Of a stretch of DNA of 64,000 nucleotides, positions 48,869 through 57,848 are shown piece by piece. The DNA is taken from assembly GCA_015680685.1 (NCBI GenBank), contig MNCI01002917.1, positions 99,521 to 163,520 of the forward strand. The letters run 5' to 3'. The notes beneath the pieces are model-generated. The model saw nothing but the letters and a program-made list of their open reading frames with translations, ran no database searches and was not told the DNA's origin. The translations under genes were made by a program, and so were the position numbers. Position 1 is the first letter of the stretch. Each line of letters begins with the position of its first letter. Source of the DNA: Gnetum montanum (Eukaryota; Streptophyta; Gnetopsida; Gnetales; Gnetaceae).

Positions 48869-49409
48869 TGTTAGACTTTATGGATCATCGGAATCTTAAA
48901 AGCTAGCTCCAGTTGAATATGCAATGCTACAAAGTCTGAAGATATCAAAACTCCAACTTATAAAACTATAATGAATAAAATTAACTAAAACACTTTAGAA
49001 CTAGATTTGTATAACCTAATGTAGATCAGCTGCAAGAATCTTAACACAGCACAAGAAGCTAGATTAGGATACAACAAAAAGCATAAACAAGAGTTAGAAA
49101 AATTTTTAAAAGCAGATTACAGCCTTGACAGCTTGAATTGTCCTCCAAATGAGCTTCATTGAAGATCTTCTTGCCTATGACTGTTGCTGCAACTGAATTG
49201 GATCTTATTTGCATCTAATTAGATTACCTTGATGGTAGGCAAATCACATTTCATAGGCAAGAGACCCCAACAGCCTTTAATGAAGTAACGTTAGTGCTTC
49301 CCTCCATCATGCAGCATTAATGCTCCGTAACTAGAGTAGTGTTAAACTGTCATAACCTAGGAATCTTTAATTAACCAATACCTATGAAAAGTGGCTATTT
49401 ATTCTTACA
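48869..49409 (-). repeat. 5' LTR of the copia element
   Basis: About 541 bp; on the plus strand it begins TGTTAGAC and ends TTCTTACA. Partner of 42920-43457. Confidence 0.88.
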
Positions 49410-49412
49410 ACA

Positions 49413-49520
49413 GTTTTCCATCCCATGACATTTTTATAATTAAAAAGAATCATCATAAAATATTTTGTTTTCCATCCCATGACATTTTTATAATTAGAAA
49501 GAATCGTCATAACGTATTTT
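49413..49520. repeat. Two-copy tandem repeat, 54-bp unit, at the copia border
   Basis: 49413-49466 and 49467-49520 are near-identical 54-bp units beginning 'gttttccatcccatgaca', differing at about four positions. The array starts three bases beyond the copia LTR end. Confidence 0.93.
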
Positions 49521-50230
49521 GAATTTAAATAAAGGATATCTATGCTATAATTTGCATCCATGTAACTAAAATCATATATGATATGATGTGTATCTCTGTG
49601 AAGCAATCTATGTGACTCTAATTTATAATTGTTGTTAATTTTGGTGGCTAAAAAATAAAACATAGTGTGACTTCTACTTAACAAGTTACGCTTTTAATTG
49701 GCTTGCTTTAAAGTAGTTTTCCTATGTTCAAGTATTTAAACTTTGGCAACATTTTCTCTTGATTGCCTCTTTTACGGGAAGTAACTGATCTTAAAAAATA
49801 TGAGACTTTTTCACCATGTTCAAGATTCCAATGACGTTTTTTCTGATGGGTTATGTATGTTTCAGGTGAATTTTGCATAGAAGTCTCATTTGTCTTTGCT
49901 GACCCTGCAACAGTTCGTCGAAAAGTTACCGATTCCTCAATTACTTTGATTTCTGTGGATTTGGGTTTATATATATATATTTTTAATCTTCAAAAGAATT
50001 TGTGTTGGGTAGCAATCTGACAGAATCCCTTATTAACCTGTTAGATCTTCTGAAAGTAAATGATGCATGCAAGAATCCCATCATTTGGATTCCTGTTCTG
50101 TAAGCCTTCTTTTTCAGGGTTTGCGGAAGGCTCTACAAGTCGGCGTAAAGTGTGGAATGATTTGTTATCATTGTTGGCGCTAATTCTTCTTTATACTTAT
50201 CAATGTTTACCTTCATTACCCTATTTAGTT
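49521..50230. other. AT-rich gap without recognised gene
   Basis: A short (TA)n run occurs near 49968-49980. Frames are short; the 64-residue frame at 50060-50254 has no motif. Possibly flanking sequence of the coding relic that follows. Confidence 0.4.
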
Positions 50231-50640
50231 CTTCATTATCCTTTCCATCTATAACCTTAATTGGTCCCTTTGATTCAACCGGATCTTTTTTGCTTCTGGT
50301 ATTAGCTCATTTGGCTTCTGCATATTGTCCTCATTTATTACCTTCATTACTTTCATTAACCTATTTGATGCCACTTTAGAATGTAGTATCCGTTAGCACA
50401 TTTGAACCTTCTTTATCGTCTCCATTTATAGGCTTCATTAGCATATATGATTCAAATTTATCACTTTCAAGTTTCAACGTTCTTTATCGTCTCCATTTAT
50501 AGGCTTCATTAGCTCCTATGATTCAATTTTATCACTTTCACTTTCATCAAAGTATATTGTTGTCTGTATCAGTGTATTATCCTCTTCATTTATAAGCATC
50601 GTTAATTCATTTGGTTCAACTTTATCACTTTTCACAAATC
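50230..50640 (-). pseudogene. Degenerate acidic-repeat coding relic
   Basis: Plus-strand tandem units of 71 bp (50410-50480 and 50481-50551) share 'tctttatcgtctccattt'. More diverged copies occur at about 50238-50281 and 50576-50635. Read on the minus strand they encode a repeated acidic peptide of about 24 residues with the pattern E-S-x(5)-L-M-K-P-I-N-G-D-D-K-E. Stops and frame changes separate the copies. I do not recognise the protein. It may be a fragment of a disordered repeat protein gene or a plain minisatellite that happens to read as acidic. Confidence 0.35.
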
Positions 50641-52100
50641 ACGAAATGGTAACTTTGCAATCTACTGCTCGTAATTTGTAAAACCAAAGATCATTTGGAG
50701 AAATAATTATCAAATATCAAAACTGAACTATTAAGTATCCAATAATACCTCCTTCTATGGGCCCATTGGCAGAATGGAAGCCGAAAACATTTGCACCCTT
50801 CTTTTATCATGAGATGTAGCACTTGGGGGAATCTAGCAATTATAAGCTTTTCCTGCACTCTAGGCCAAGAGATCCTCCAATTTTACAAGTTGCAGCCATG
50901 TCTTAGTAGATGTTTTTAACTCTAAACCGCTTTTCTTTAGGCTTCCGCTCTGCATGCAATCACCCAGATATTACGGGATTGGATGAACAAAAAAACATGT
51001 TTGCATACCATGAGAATTTACGGTAGAGGGGCAAGGGATCCTGTCTAATACCAGCTCATTTTGGTTGGATAGAATTTTCCTGCAAGACCAAATTGTTGCA
51101 AGTATAAGCTTTTCCTTTCTGTGTATCTTTGTTGTTGAGCGTTGGAGTTTTTCTTTCAGATTCTTGTTGTGAAGCATGAGGTTTTCTTTGAATCTTTGCA
51201 CAGTAACACAACCTTTCCCAAGATCTTTAGCTTGCTTAATCTTTATTTCGGGCTCTGCGTTGGTACTTTTGTTGGAACTTTAAAAACAATTGATAACATG
51301 CATGTTCGTGTTCCAATACTGGCACGTATTGTGTGCATTGCATTTCTGATAAAAGTAGGGAATCAAAATTTGAAAGGCTTTATGGTTGGTTAGAAGTTGT
51401 TTATGTTTGCGTAGCATAGCGAAACAAAGAAACTTTTAGTTACAGTTGAGTTTAAAATTTATAGAATTGGAAATTTAAAATACTACAATGTAATAAGGTG
51501 GTATTGTAAAATTTACCCATAAATTTCTATTAGATTTTTGTAAATAGGTAAAAAGATAGATATGCTCTCTGCGTTTTCTCTGCATGGCTAAAAATGTAGC
51601 CAATTTATCAGTGCTCGGTGCGATCTCTTTGCATAGCAAATGATGTAGCCAAGATAAAAACAACTTTGTGAACTCAGGTTGCTTTGCGTGTATACTTGAG
51701 ATTTCTGTCTAAATTTAAAATTTAATGCCGTAACCATTCTAGAATTGACTTTTCCCAAATTTTTTGAAAATATAGATATTTTTTTTCTTATTAAATTTTG
51801 GCTTCTTGATTTTTCAATGAAAAGGTTTCTTTACATTAAAATTTTTATAAATATCAACAAATTTTTGGTAGTTAAATGCCAACGTTTTCTTGACTTTTTC
51901 AAAATAATTTCTGATCATGACAAAAAACAATAATATTTATCAGTATTTGATTTAGTTTGTGTAACTCATTATAGTAAAAATAAATAAATTTGTAATTAGT
52001 TATTCCTCTATATAACTCAAAATAATTTGATTATAGGTATATCCCAAGACATATAGCTAATAAGATGCATTAGAAGAATTATAAAAGAACATAACAATAC
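50640..52100. other. AT-rich gap without recognised gene
   Basis: Only short frames (for example 51142-51393, hydrophobic, no motif). No LTR ends, tandem array or transposon motif seen. Confidence 0.4.
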
Positions 52101-52102
52101 CT

Positions 52103-52168
52103 CAAGGGTGACTCAAACTAGTGACGTCTTACTTAAAAGATAATGAGCTAACAACTTGAGCCACCTAT
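52103..52168 (-). repeat. tRNA-like SINE head
   Basis: On the minus strand 'ggtggctcaagttgttag' (revcomp of about 52148-52165) resembles a tRNA A box, and 'agtttgagtca' (revcomp of about 52109-52119) resembles a B box about 30 bases on. It cannot fold as a normal tRNA and lacks a clear acceptor stem, so a tRNA-derived SINE or old tRNA pseudogene is more likely than a functional tRNA. Confidence 0.4.
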
Positions 52169-52269
52169 CATTGGCGAAAGTTGTTAATGTGTATTTTTAT
52201 GATTTAAATTAATTAATTCATGTTTATTTTTTGATATTTTGGATACTTTGAATAAAAGTATAGTTATTC

Positions 52270-53110
52270 AAGATTCTCATAATGATTTTCTTAATTTTTC
52301 TTAGATTAATGACCATCATGTTTTTCTATATTGGTTCAAGATTGTGTATACTCTTATTAGTTCTAATACTGATATTTGGCCAAAATTCAATTATCTATGG
52401 AAGGTTAATTATAATGTGTAGTTATAGAAGCAACAAATTCAAAAGATATGGAATGCTACTACTCCTTTAAAAATTAGATATTTTATGTGATATTTGATTC
52501 ATCACGGTTTACCTATTGGTGTTCAATATTGATATTTTATGTCCTGTCTACAACATGGAAAATACATTAATCCATTGTTTTTTTTAACTTGTCGCCTTGC
52601 TTGTAGCTCTTGGACTTAGTGTAGTAGGTATTTACTTGGTTTTCAATCAATATTAGACGAAATTTTGTTTGGTGACACTCCTCAAATTCAAGGATTTTTG
52701 CTTCATACATGGCATTACTTTCATCCTCTTATTCTTTATGCCATCTAAAAGTTTTGATAGAATATAGTTTTTCATAGAGATTCGCTAGCTAATTTTCTTT
52801 CATCATCAGTTCAAGGTGACATCATTCAATAGTTGATACTTCAGTTGAATTCCTAAATGTTTTTCTCTTTAATTTTTCTTTTTTATTAACATGAAGCTTT
52901 TAGTAAGAAGTGGAAATCCATTTGGGTACTTTTGAACGAGGGCAAGGATTGATCCTTTTCCTATCCCAAAGGGGAGGTTTTTCAAGATTGGTTATAAGGA
53001 TGTAAACTTGAAAAGTCATCTTCAAAATTTTTGGGCCTTTTCTTCTTGTTGTTTTGGGGTTTCTCTTCTACTTCTTTGCTTTTGTACTCTAAGTTTTTAT
53101 TTTTAATATA
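52270..53110 (+). pseudogene. LINE ORF2 3' end with RT zinc-binding (zf-RVT) domain
   Basis: Plus-strand reading with few stops. I-W-N-A-T-T-P-L-K-I-R-Y-F lies at about 52450-52490. Next are H-H-G-L-P-I-G-V-Q, S-C-L-Q-H-G-K-Y-I-N-P-L, and C-R-L-A-C-S-S-W-T at 52592-52618. L-F-G-D-T-P-Q-I and L-H-T-W-H-Y-F-H-P then follow, and last V-F-H-R-D-S-L-A-N-F. This is the order seen at the end of plant L1-type ORF2, where a Cys/His-rich module follows the RT. No RT core is present upstream, so it is a 5'-truncated copy, as is usual for LINEs. Element A lies just downstream. Confidence 0.65.
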
Positions 53111-53160
53111 TTTATTTCTTGGGGTTTGACACCATGTTTATGTTCACAAATTATAAGGTT

Positions 53161-53195
53161 TAACAATGAGGTATTAGCTTAGTGGTAAAACTCTT
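53161..53195 (+). repeat. tRNA-like A box cut by element A
   Basis: 'tagcttagtggtaaaac' (53174-53190) looks like a tRNA A box. Five bases later the LTR of element A begins. Any B box would lie beyond the element, outside the window, so the SINE call is tentative. Confidence 0.3.
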
Positions 53196-54070
53196 TGATG
53201 AAGTGTCTTCTTTAGGGTGTGTTGACGAGATGCCATTGATGCGATCTCATTGACATGATCCCGTCGACACTATTACATCGATGTGTGGTTTGATGAGTTG
53301 ACATGACCTCATTGACACAATGTCTTGTCTTGCCTATAAATATGTGCTCACCAACCTCATTTATGACATCCATTATTTAGTATCTTAGTGAAGCTCTTGC
53401 ATTTTGTTCATTTGAAAGTTAGAATATTTTCTAAGTACTCGCAATAGAAGTGAGAAGTGTACAAATCTTTATTCGAACATTGATGTACCTGAGCACCTCA
53501 GTGTGAATGACAATAAAGATGAGCTTTCTTCATAATCCTTGCAGCACTTGGAAGTAGTTTAATGTTTACTTAATAGATTTATTATTTGAGAAATTTACTT
53601 TAATGCATTCGATTAATTAATTAATTAGCAATTAATAAATACACATAAGTATGATCATTTCAAGCATACATTAACATTTGTGAATCCTAGTAGTGCTTAA
53701 CGCTTACTAATTTAGTAACGTTGTAACATGGTTTAGGATGTGTACAATAAATGGAAATAGATGCTTATGTTAGGACTAGTTAGGATATTAGTTAGTTATT
53801 AGATTAATTAAACTTTTAATTACATTATTTCTAGCACTTAGGCAAATTAAGCAAAAAAACATAAAATGATAAAAATCATATGCCTCAATTACACTTAACC
53901 TTACACTTGCACTTCACAAGTGGAACTGAGAAGATAATGATCATGTTTGTTAGATTCACTACCTAGACCCAATGTACTTAGAGAGCTGAAGTCTACGGAA
54001 GTTGACTGAATTGCTTAGTGAGTGCTAGTAATTCATATGGTTGCGCGTAGAGATTGCTTGTTGCTCATCA
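53196..54070 (+). repeat. 5' LTR of element A
   Basis: 875 bp from TGATGAA to CTCATCA. TATAAA at 53335-53340. U3 is made of drifting 'cattgacatgatc' and 'cgatg' motifs, the type also seen at 20977 and 47241. Confidence 0.9.
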
Positions 54071-54071
54071 T

Positions 54072-54089
54072 TGGTACCATTGCTAGGGA
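54072..54089 (+). promoter_or_regulatory. tRNA-Asp primer-binding site of element A
   Basis: TGGTACCATTGCTAGGGA, one base after the LTR. It equals the tRNA-Asp complement TGGCGCCGTTGCCGGGGA except at five positions, all in CpG dinucleotides of that sequence. Confidence 0.85.
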
Positions 54090-54221
54090 CTTTAGTTAGC
54101 TACATGTGCTATCTAGGAGTTAGTGAAAGTATTCAACGATGTTGTAATGGATCCAAACGTTGACATGATTAAGAAAACTAATAATAACAACAAGAGAACA
54201 CTGTTTTTCTTCCACTCTAAT

Positions 54222-55800
54222 ATGGCTTCTTCTCATAGGGGAGATTCTTTGCCATAGTACAAAGGAAGATCTAAACAACAAAGGCATGAAGGATCAAAAT
54301 TACTAGTGCCCTAGTAATGTAGAGTGATATATACTCATCTTGATGAGTATGTACTAGACTTCACCTTCATCTTGCATTGGGATGAACATCTACGGTGGAG
54401 GGACATGGAGGGCAACATTTTGTTGTTGCCTGATCAATCAATTTTTGTGATGCTGCTTCAAACTCTCATGAAATTGGGCACCCAAAGACACAATGCTGAA
54501 TATATTTTGCAAAACCATGACTATTGGGATTATCATCCCATTGATGCACAACACAAGAAAGCTTAGCCATAGGAAGTGTAATACAAGGTGTCAGTTCACA
54601 AACCCCTTGTCCCTACTAGGCCAGAAGGAAGGTGAGGATCCCTTCTTTAGGGGTTTTCAAAACACTGATTCTCCTCCCTTCTTCTTTGATGAAGGAGGCC
54701 CTAACGAGAATTTATAGTCCACTATAAATAATCCTAGTTTAGGAAAGAATGGGTCCCATGACCATGGGGGCTTCAAAGTAGGGAGTCAATGTAGGAATCA
54801 AGACTAGCACCAAGATAGAGATAGACATGGTGAATGTGGCCATGACCTAAGAAGAGGGAGTAGTAGGCACTATGTTAGTGCTGGCTCTCCTCCCTCTTCA
54901 CCTTCAACATCCTCATCTTGTTCCTCCTCTAGCTCTGATCAAAGTTGTAGAGGACATGACTATGATGGAGGTGATTGATGGGATAGAGATGATCATAGAT
55001 CTCAAACCAGGGGCATGGGCAATTAAGGGAGGTTCACCACCATGAATGAAGGGGTAGTAGTGGATGTCATAGGCATCATGGAAATCATAGGGGCTATGAC
55101 TATGATGAGCATTTGCTTACAACAAGAAAAATGCTAAACATTGTAGAGGTTGTGACAACTCCAATGAGGCATGTGAAAGACAATAGAATCAAATGGTTAG
55201 ATATGACTAATATCCCCAAGTTCGAACAAGGATATAACTCAGATCCATAGAATCATCTTTAGGCCTTTCTCGATGCCCGTGCCTTATAAAACATTGAAAA
55301 TAAATGGAAAAACTAAAGCTATTTCCAAAGACACTCATTAAGGAGGCTAAAAGTTGGTACTAGTCCTTAGAATTGAAATTAATCAGATGATGGATCATGA
55401 TGCTTGAACTTTTCAATGAGAAGTATCAGATGTACTCTTGGGTATCCAATTTGAGGAAGTAGATCCAAGGGTGGAGTCATGAAACACATGAATCCTTGGA
55501 TGTGACCATGGGTAGATATTACTCTTTGTTGCATAAGTGCCTAGGCCATGGATTTTCTTAAAGGAAGTACCTTTGCCGTATAATAGATGGGCTCAGAATG
55601 GAAACAAGGATAACTCTTGGGATCTATGTCTAAGGAAGACTTTTAGAACTAAGGACCCATTAGATCCAAAGGTTTATTGAGTGGGTGGCCAAAGAAGAAT
55701 ATGAGTTAAGGAAGAGGGAAAGTGTAGAGGACTACAATTAGGACCCTTCAATCTAAGTGGTTTGGAAAATAAATTCCAAAAAAGACCCTTTTTCTAAACC
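54222..55800 (+). pseudogene. Gag of element A
   Basis: Starts M-A-S-S-H-R-G at 54222, parallel to M-P-S-S-H-R in element B and M-S-S-S-H in C. The shared N-terminal blocks Y-T-H-L-D-E-Y, F-T-F-I-L-H and W-R-D-M-E-G-N-I occur at 54328-54420, then D-Y-H-P-I-D-A-Q-H at about 54531. The middle is low-complexity with Ser/Arg/His, and the capsid core (about 55180-55560) is poorly preserved. There are many stops and shifts. The product would have formed the virus-like particle. Confidence 0.7.
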
Positions 55801-55889
55801 AACAATCCTTCTAAGTCTTCATAGAAATTTGTAGTTGATGACCTTATTTCTCCCTCATCCTTTGCTACATCATTCAAGAACCCTTCAAA

Positions 55890-56440
55890 CTAGGTGCCTT
55901 TCAAGGTCCACACTATAATGTTGATCCATGCTATCACAGATTGGATCAAGGTTGGCCACCTTCCTAGGAAATGATATGATCCTGAGATTCCCCTTATTTA
56001 TTTGCAAATTGCTAGGAATGAGCCTTTCAAGGCTCTTCTAGACTTAGGTTTTGGTATGAATTTGATCTCTCATGAAATGTACAAAGCCTAGAACCTGCCT
56101 CCACTCAAGAAGAGCAACATTTATCTTGAGTTGGTAGATTAGTCCATTACTATTTCCTTGGGATTAATGGAAAACATTGTAACCATTATTTGTGGGTGAT
56201 CCTATCTTGCTAACTTCTTGGTAATTCATGTAGATAACTACAAGGGAGACTTCCCAATAATCATGAGAAGGGTTTGGTTGAGCACAATTGATACATGGCT
56301 GGGAATCCTAGACCTCTCCTTGAAAATTTTCAAGGAAAATGAATTTGGAAAGATCAAGAGGAAGCATGTTGCATGTATCACATATAATGACATAGGGTCC
56401 AACTATGTGTAGAAATTATGGATTGTGAAAAGCACGTCTA
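55890..56440 (+). pseudogene. Protease region of element A
   Basis: V-H-T-I-M-L-I-H-A near 55908 leads to I-P-L-I-Y-L-Q-I-A and A-L-L-D-L-G-F-G-M-N-L-I-S-H-E-M-Y at about 56033-56083. D-L-G in place of D-S/T-G also occurs naturally in Athila-type proteases. The open frame 56218-56412 continues with G-D-F-P-I-I-M-R-R-V-W-L-S-T, matching C and B. A few TAG and TGA stops interrupt it. Confidence 0.75.
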
Positions 56441-56458
56441 TCACAACATGTAGATAGT

Positions 56459-56877
56459 GTGTTGATNGAGATCATTGAAAGCTTTAAACATGAGCCCCTT
56501 GAGTTGAAAACTTTGTTGACCAAAATGGAGTACGCTTCCTTGAAAAATGGCAAGTTGGTTATTATCAATGCCAACCTTGCTCTTATGCTAAAAAGGAAGC
56601 TATTGGAGGTGTTCAATAAATGGTCAACAACCTTTGCTTGGAAATATCTTAAACTCATTGGAATTGATCCTAGGATATGCCAGCTTTTCATTTACATAGA
56701 TCCTTTTATCAAGCCAAAGAGGTAGCCATAATGGTAGTTGAACCCCAAACTAATGTAGATCATGAAAGAGGAGATTGGCCAAATGACAGATTCCAACAAC
56801 AGATTGGTAGTGGGATGGAAGTCTTCATGGATGAATTCTTCACCTATGGGGCTACATTTGAGCAAGCCTTGGACTAT
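56459..56877 (+). pseudogene. Reverse transcriptase start of element A, internally deleted
   Basis: 56468-56720 reads the RT lead-in K-W-S-T-T-F-A-W, then L-I-G-I-D-P-R-I-C. Next come 'aaagaggagattg' (56765-56777) and a direct jump to the equivalent of element B position 61775, so the finger and palm start are lost (about 350 bp). The catalytic block F-M-D-E-F (about 56824-56838) follows and the frame ends at 56877, where element B begins. The final Glu replaces the usual second Asp. Confidence 0.8.
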
Positions 56878-57683
56878 TGATAAATAATGTTTTCATATAC
56901 TTTGATATTAGAGTGGATCACAGCCCAAGATGTGATATCGTACATTCGATATCGCAAGGTTACTTCTGGGTCTATAAATACAACCCCTGGGTGCACGATT
57001 GAGAGAAGTTTTTGGCAGTCAAGTAGAAAAACGCTTGTAGTTTGTTCATTTGAGAGTTAGAATATTTTTTAAGTGCCTGTAGCAGGAGGTCTCAGTGTGA
57101 ACAAATCTTTATTCAAGCATTGATGTACTTGAACATACCATTGTGTTGGCAATAAAGACAAACTCTTTGATTCATCCTTGCAGCACTTGAGACTTTCTTT
57201 CTTATGCATTTATCTATTGTGATTTCATGAAATTTACATTAATGTTATTCATGCAACAATTAATTTTGATTAATCAAGAAACTCATTAAAATACACAAGC
57301 ACAACCCCCTTTGAATAGATGTGTGACACTTGGTAGCTCAGAAATACACAAAGTTTAGGATGTGTTTGGAAAGTGGGAATGGTTACTTGTGTTAGGCTAG
57401 ATTAGATCATAGTTTTCTTAGCAACTTAAATACTTTCACTTTCATTCTTGTTCTAGGTGAGTAAATTGATAAAACTAAAAATAATAAAAATCTTATGCCT
57501 TAGTCACACTTAACCATACAATTTCCTTCCAGAAGTGGGACTGGGAAGACAATGAATGAACAACATGCATGCACTATTTAGCTCTAGCATACTTGGTAAT
57601 TAAAGTCTGTGGAGTTTGATTGAATCACATGTGAATGCCTATGATTCATATGGTTGGGCATAGGGGTACCTTACTACTCATCA
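56878..57683 (+). repeat. 5' LTR of element B
   Basis: 806 bp, TGATAAA to CTCATCA. TATAAATA at 56973-56980. About 30 bases upstream lie two GATATCG words (56935-56962), the palindromic U3 type shared with the LTRs at 14173 and 44109. Confidence 0.9.
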
Positions 57684-57684
57684 T

Positions 57685-57702
57685 TGGTGCCATTGCTAGG
57701 GA
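57685..57702 (+). promoter_or_regulatory. tRNA-Asp primer-binding site of element B
   Basis: TGGTGCCATTGCTAGGGA, one base after the LTR; four differences from the tRNA-Asp complement, all at CpG sites. Confidence 0.85.
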
Positions 57703-57848
57703 CTTTAGTTCTACGTGTGCTATCTAAACAGAGTGAAACTTAGCAACCTCGTTATTCAAACCCTAAGAGTCAAATATTACAAAAAAAATTAGAATTATAA
57801 TTAATTTAAACCTTAACTGCACACTACTTATAAGTTCATTAACATAAA

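Larger units (their letters stand above)
42920..49409 (-). mobile_element. Decayed Ty1/copia element with both LTRs and three inserted solo LTRs
   Basis: Minus-strand copia element. The 3' LTR is 42920-43457 and the 5' LTR 48869-49409. Element-sense LTR ends are TGTAAGAATAAA and GTCTAACA. A purine tract lies inside the 3' LTR (43458-43470) and an initiator-Met-like primer site inside the 5' LTR. Remains of RNase H and RT lie at 43730-44108 and 44990-45560. Gag and integrase were not found. Three solo LTRs of the TGATGAG family (44109, 45878 and 47241) are inserted, leaving about 4 kb of copia sequence. The five bases flanking the two ends (aagtt and acagt) do not match, so no target duplication is claimed. 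Confidence 0.85.
53196..56877 (+). mobile_element. TGATGAG-family Ty3/gypsy element A, 5' part, cut by element B
   Basis: Begins with a 5' LTR (53196-54070), then primer site, gag, protease and the start of RT. It stops at 56877 within RT, where the LTR of element B begins. The rest of A presumably lies beyond B, outside the window; if so, the target duplication of B would be ACTAT (56873-56877). The five bases before A are CTCTT (53191-53195). About 350 bp of RT, relative to B, is deleted near 56778-56790. An N at 56467 replaces about 200 bp. Confidence 0.85.

Noticed and set aside
52103-52168. Functional tRNA gene
   Set aside because: A- and B-like boxes are imperfect and no complementary acceptor or anticodon stems could be paired; a SINE head or pseudogene is more likely.
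54072-57702. Placing elements A and B in the chromovirus clade
   Set aside because: The tRNA-Asp primer site, protease form and absence of a visible chromodomain in the integrase up to the window edge favour the Athila/Tat side, though the C-terminus of B is cut.
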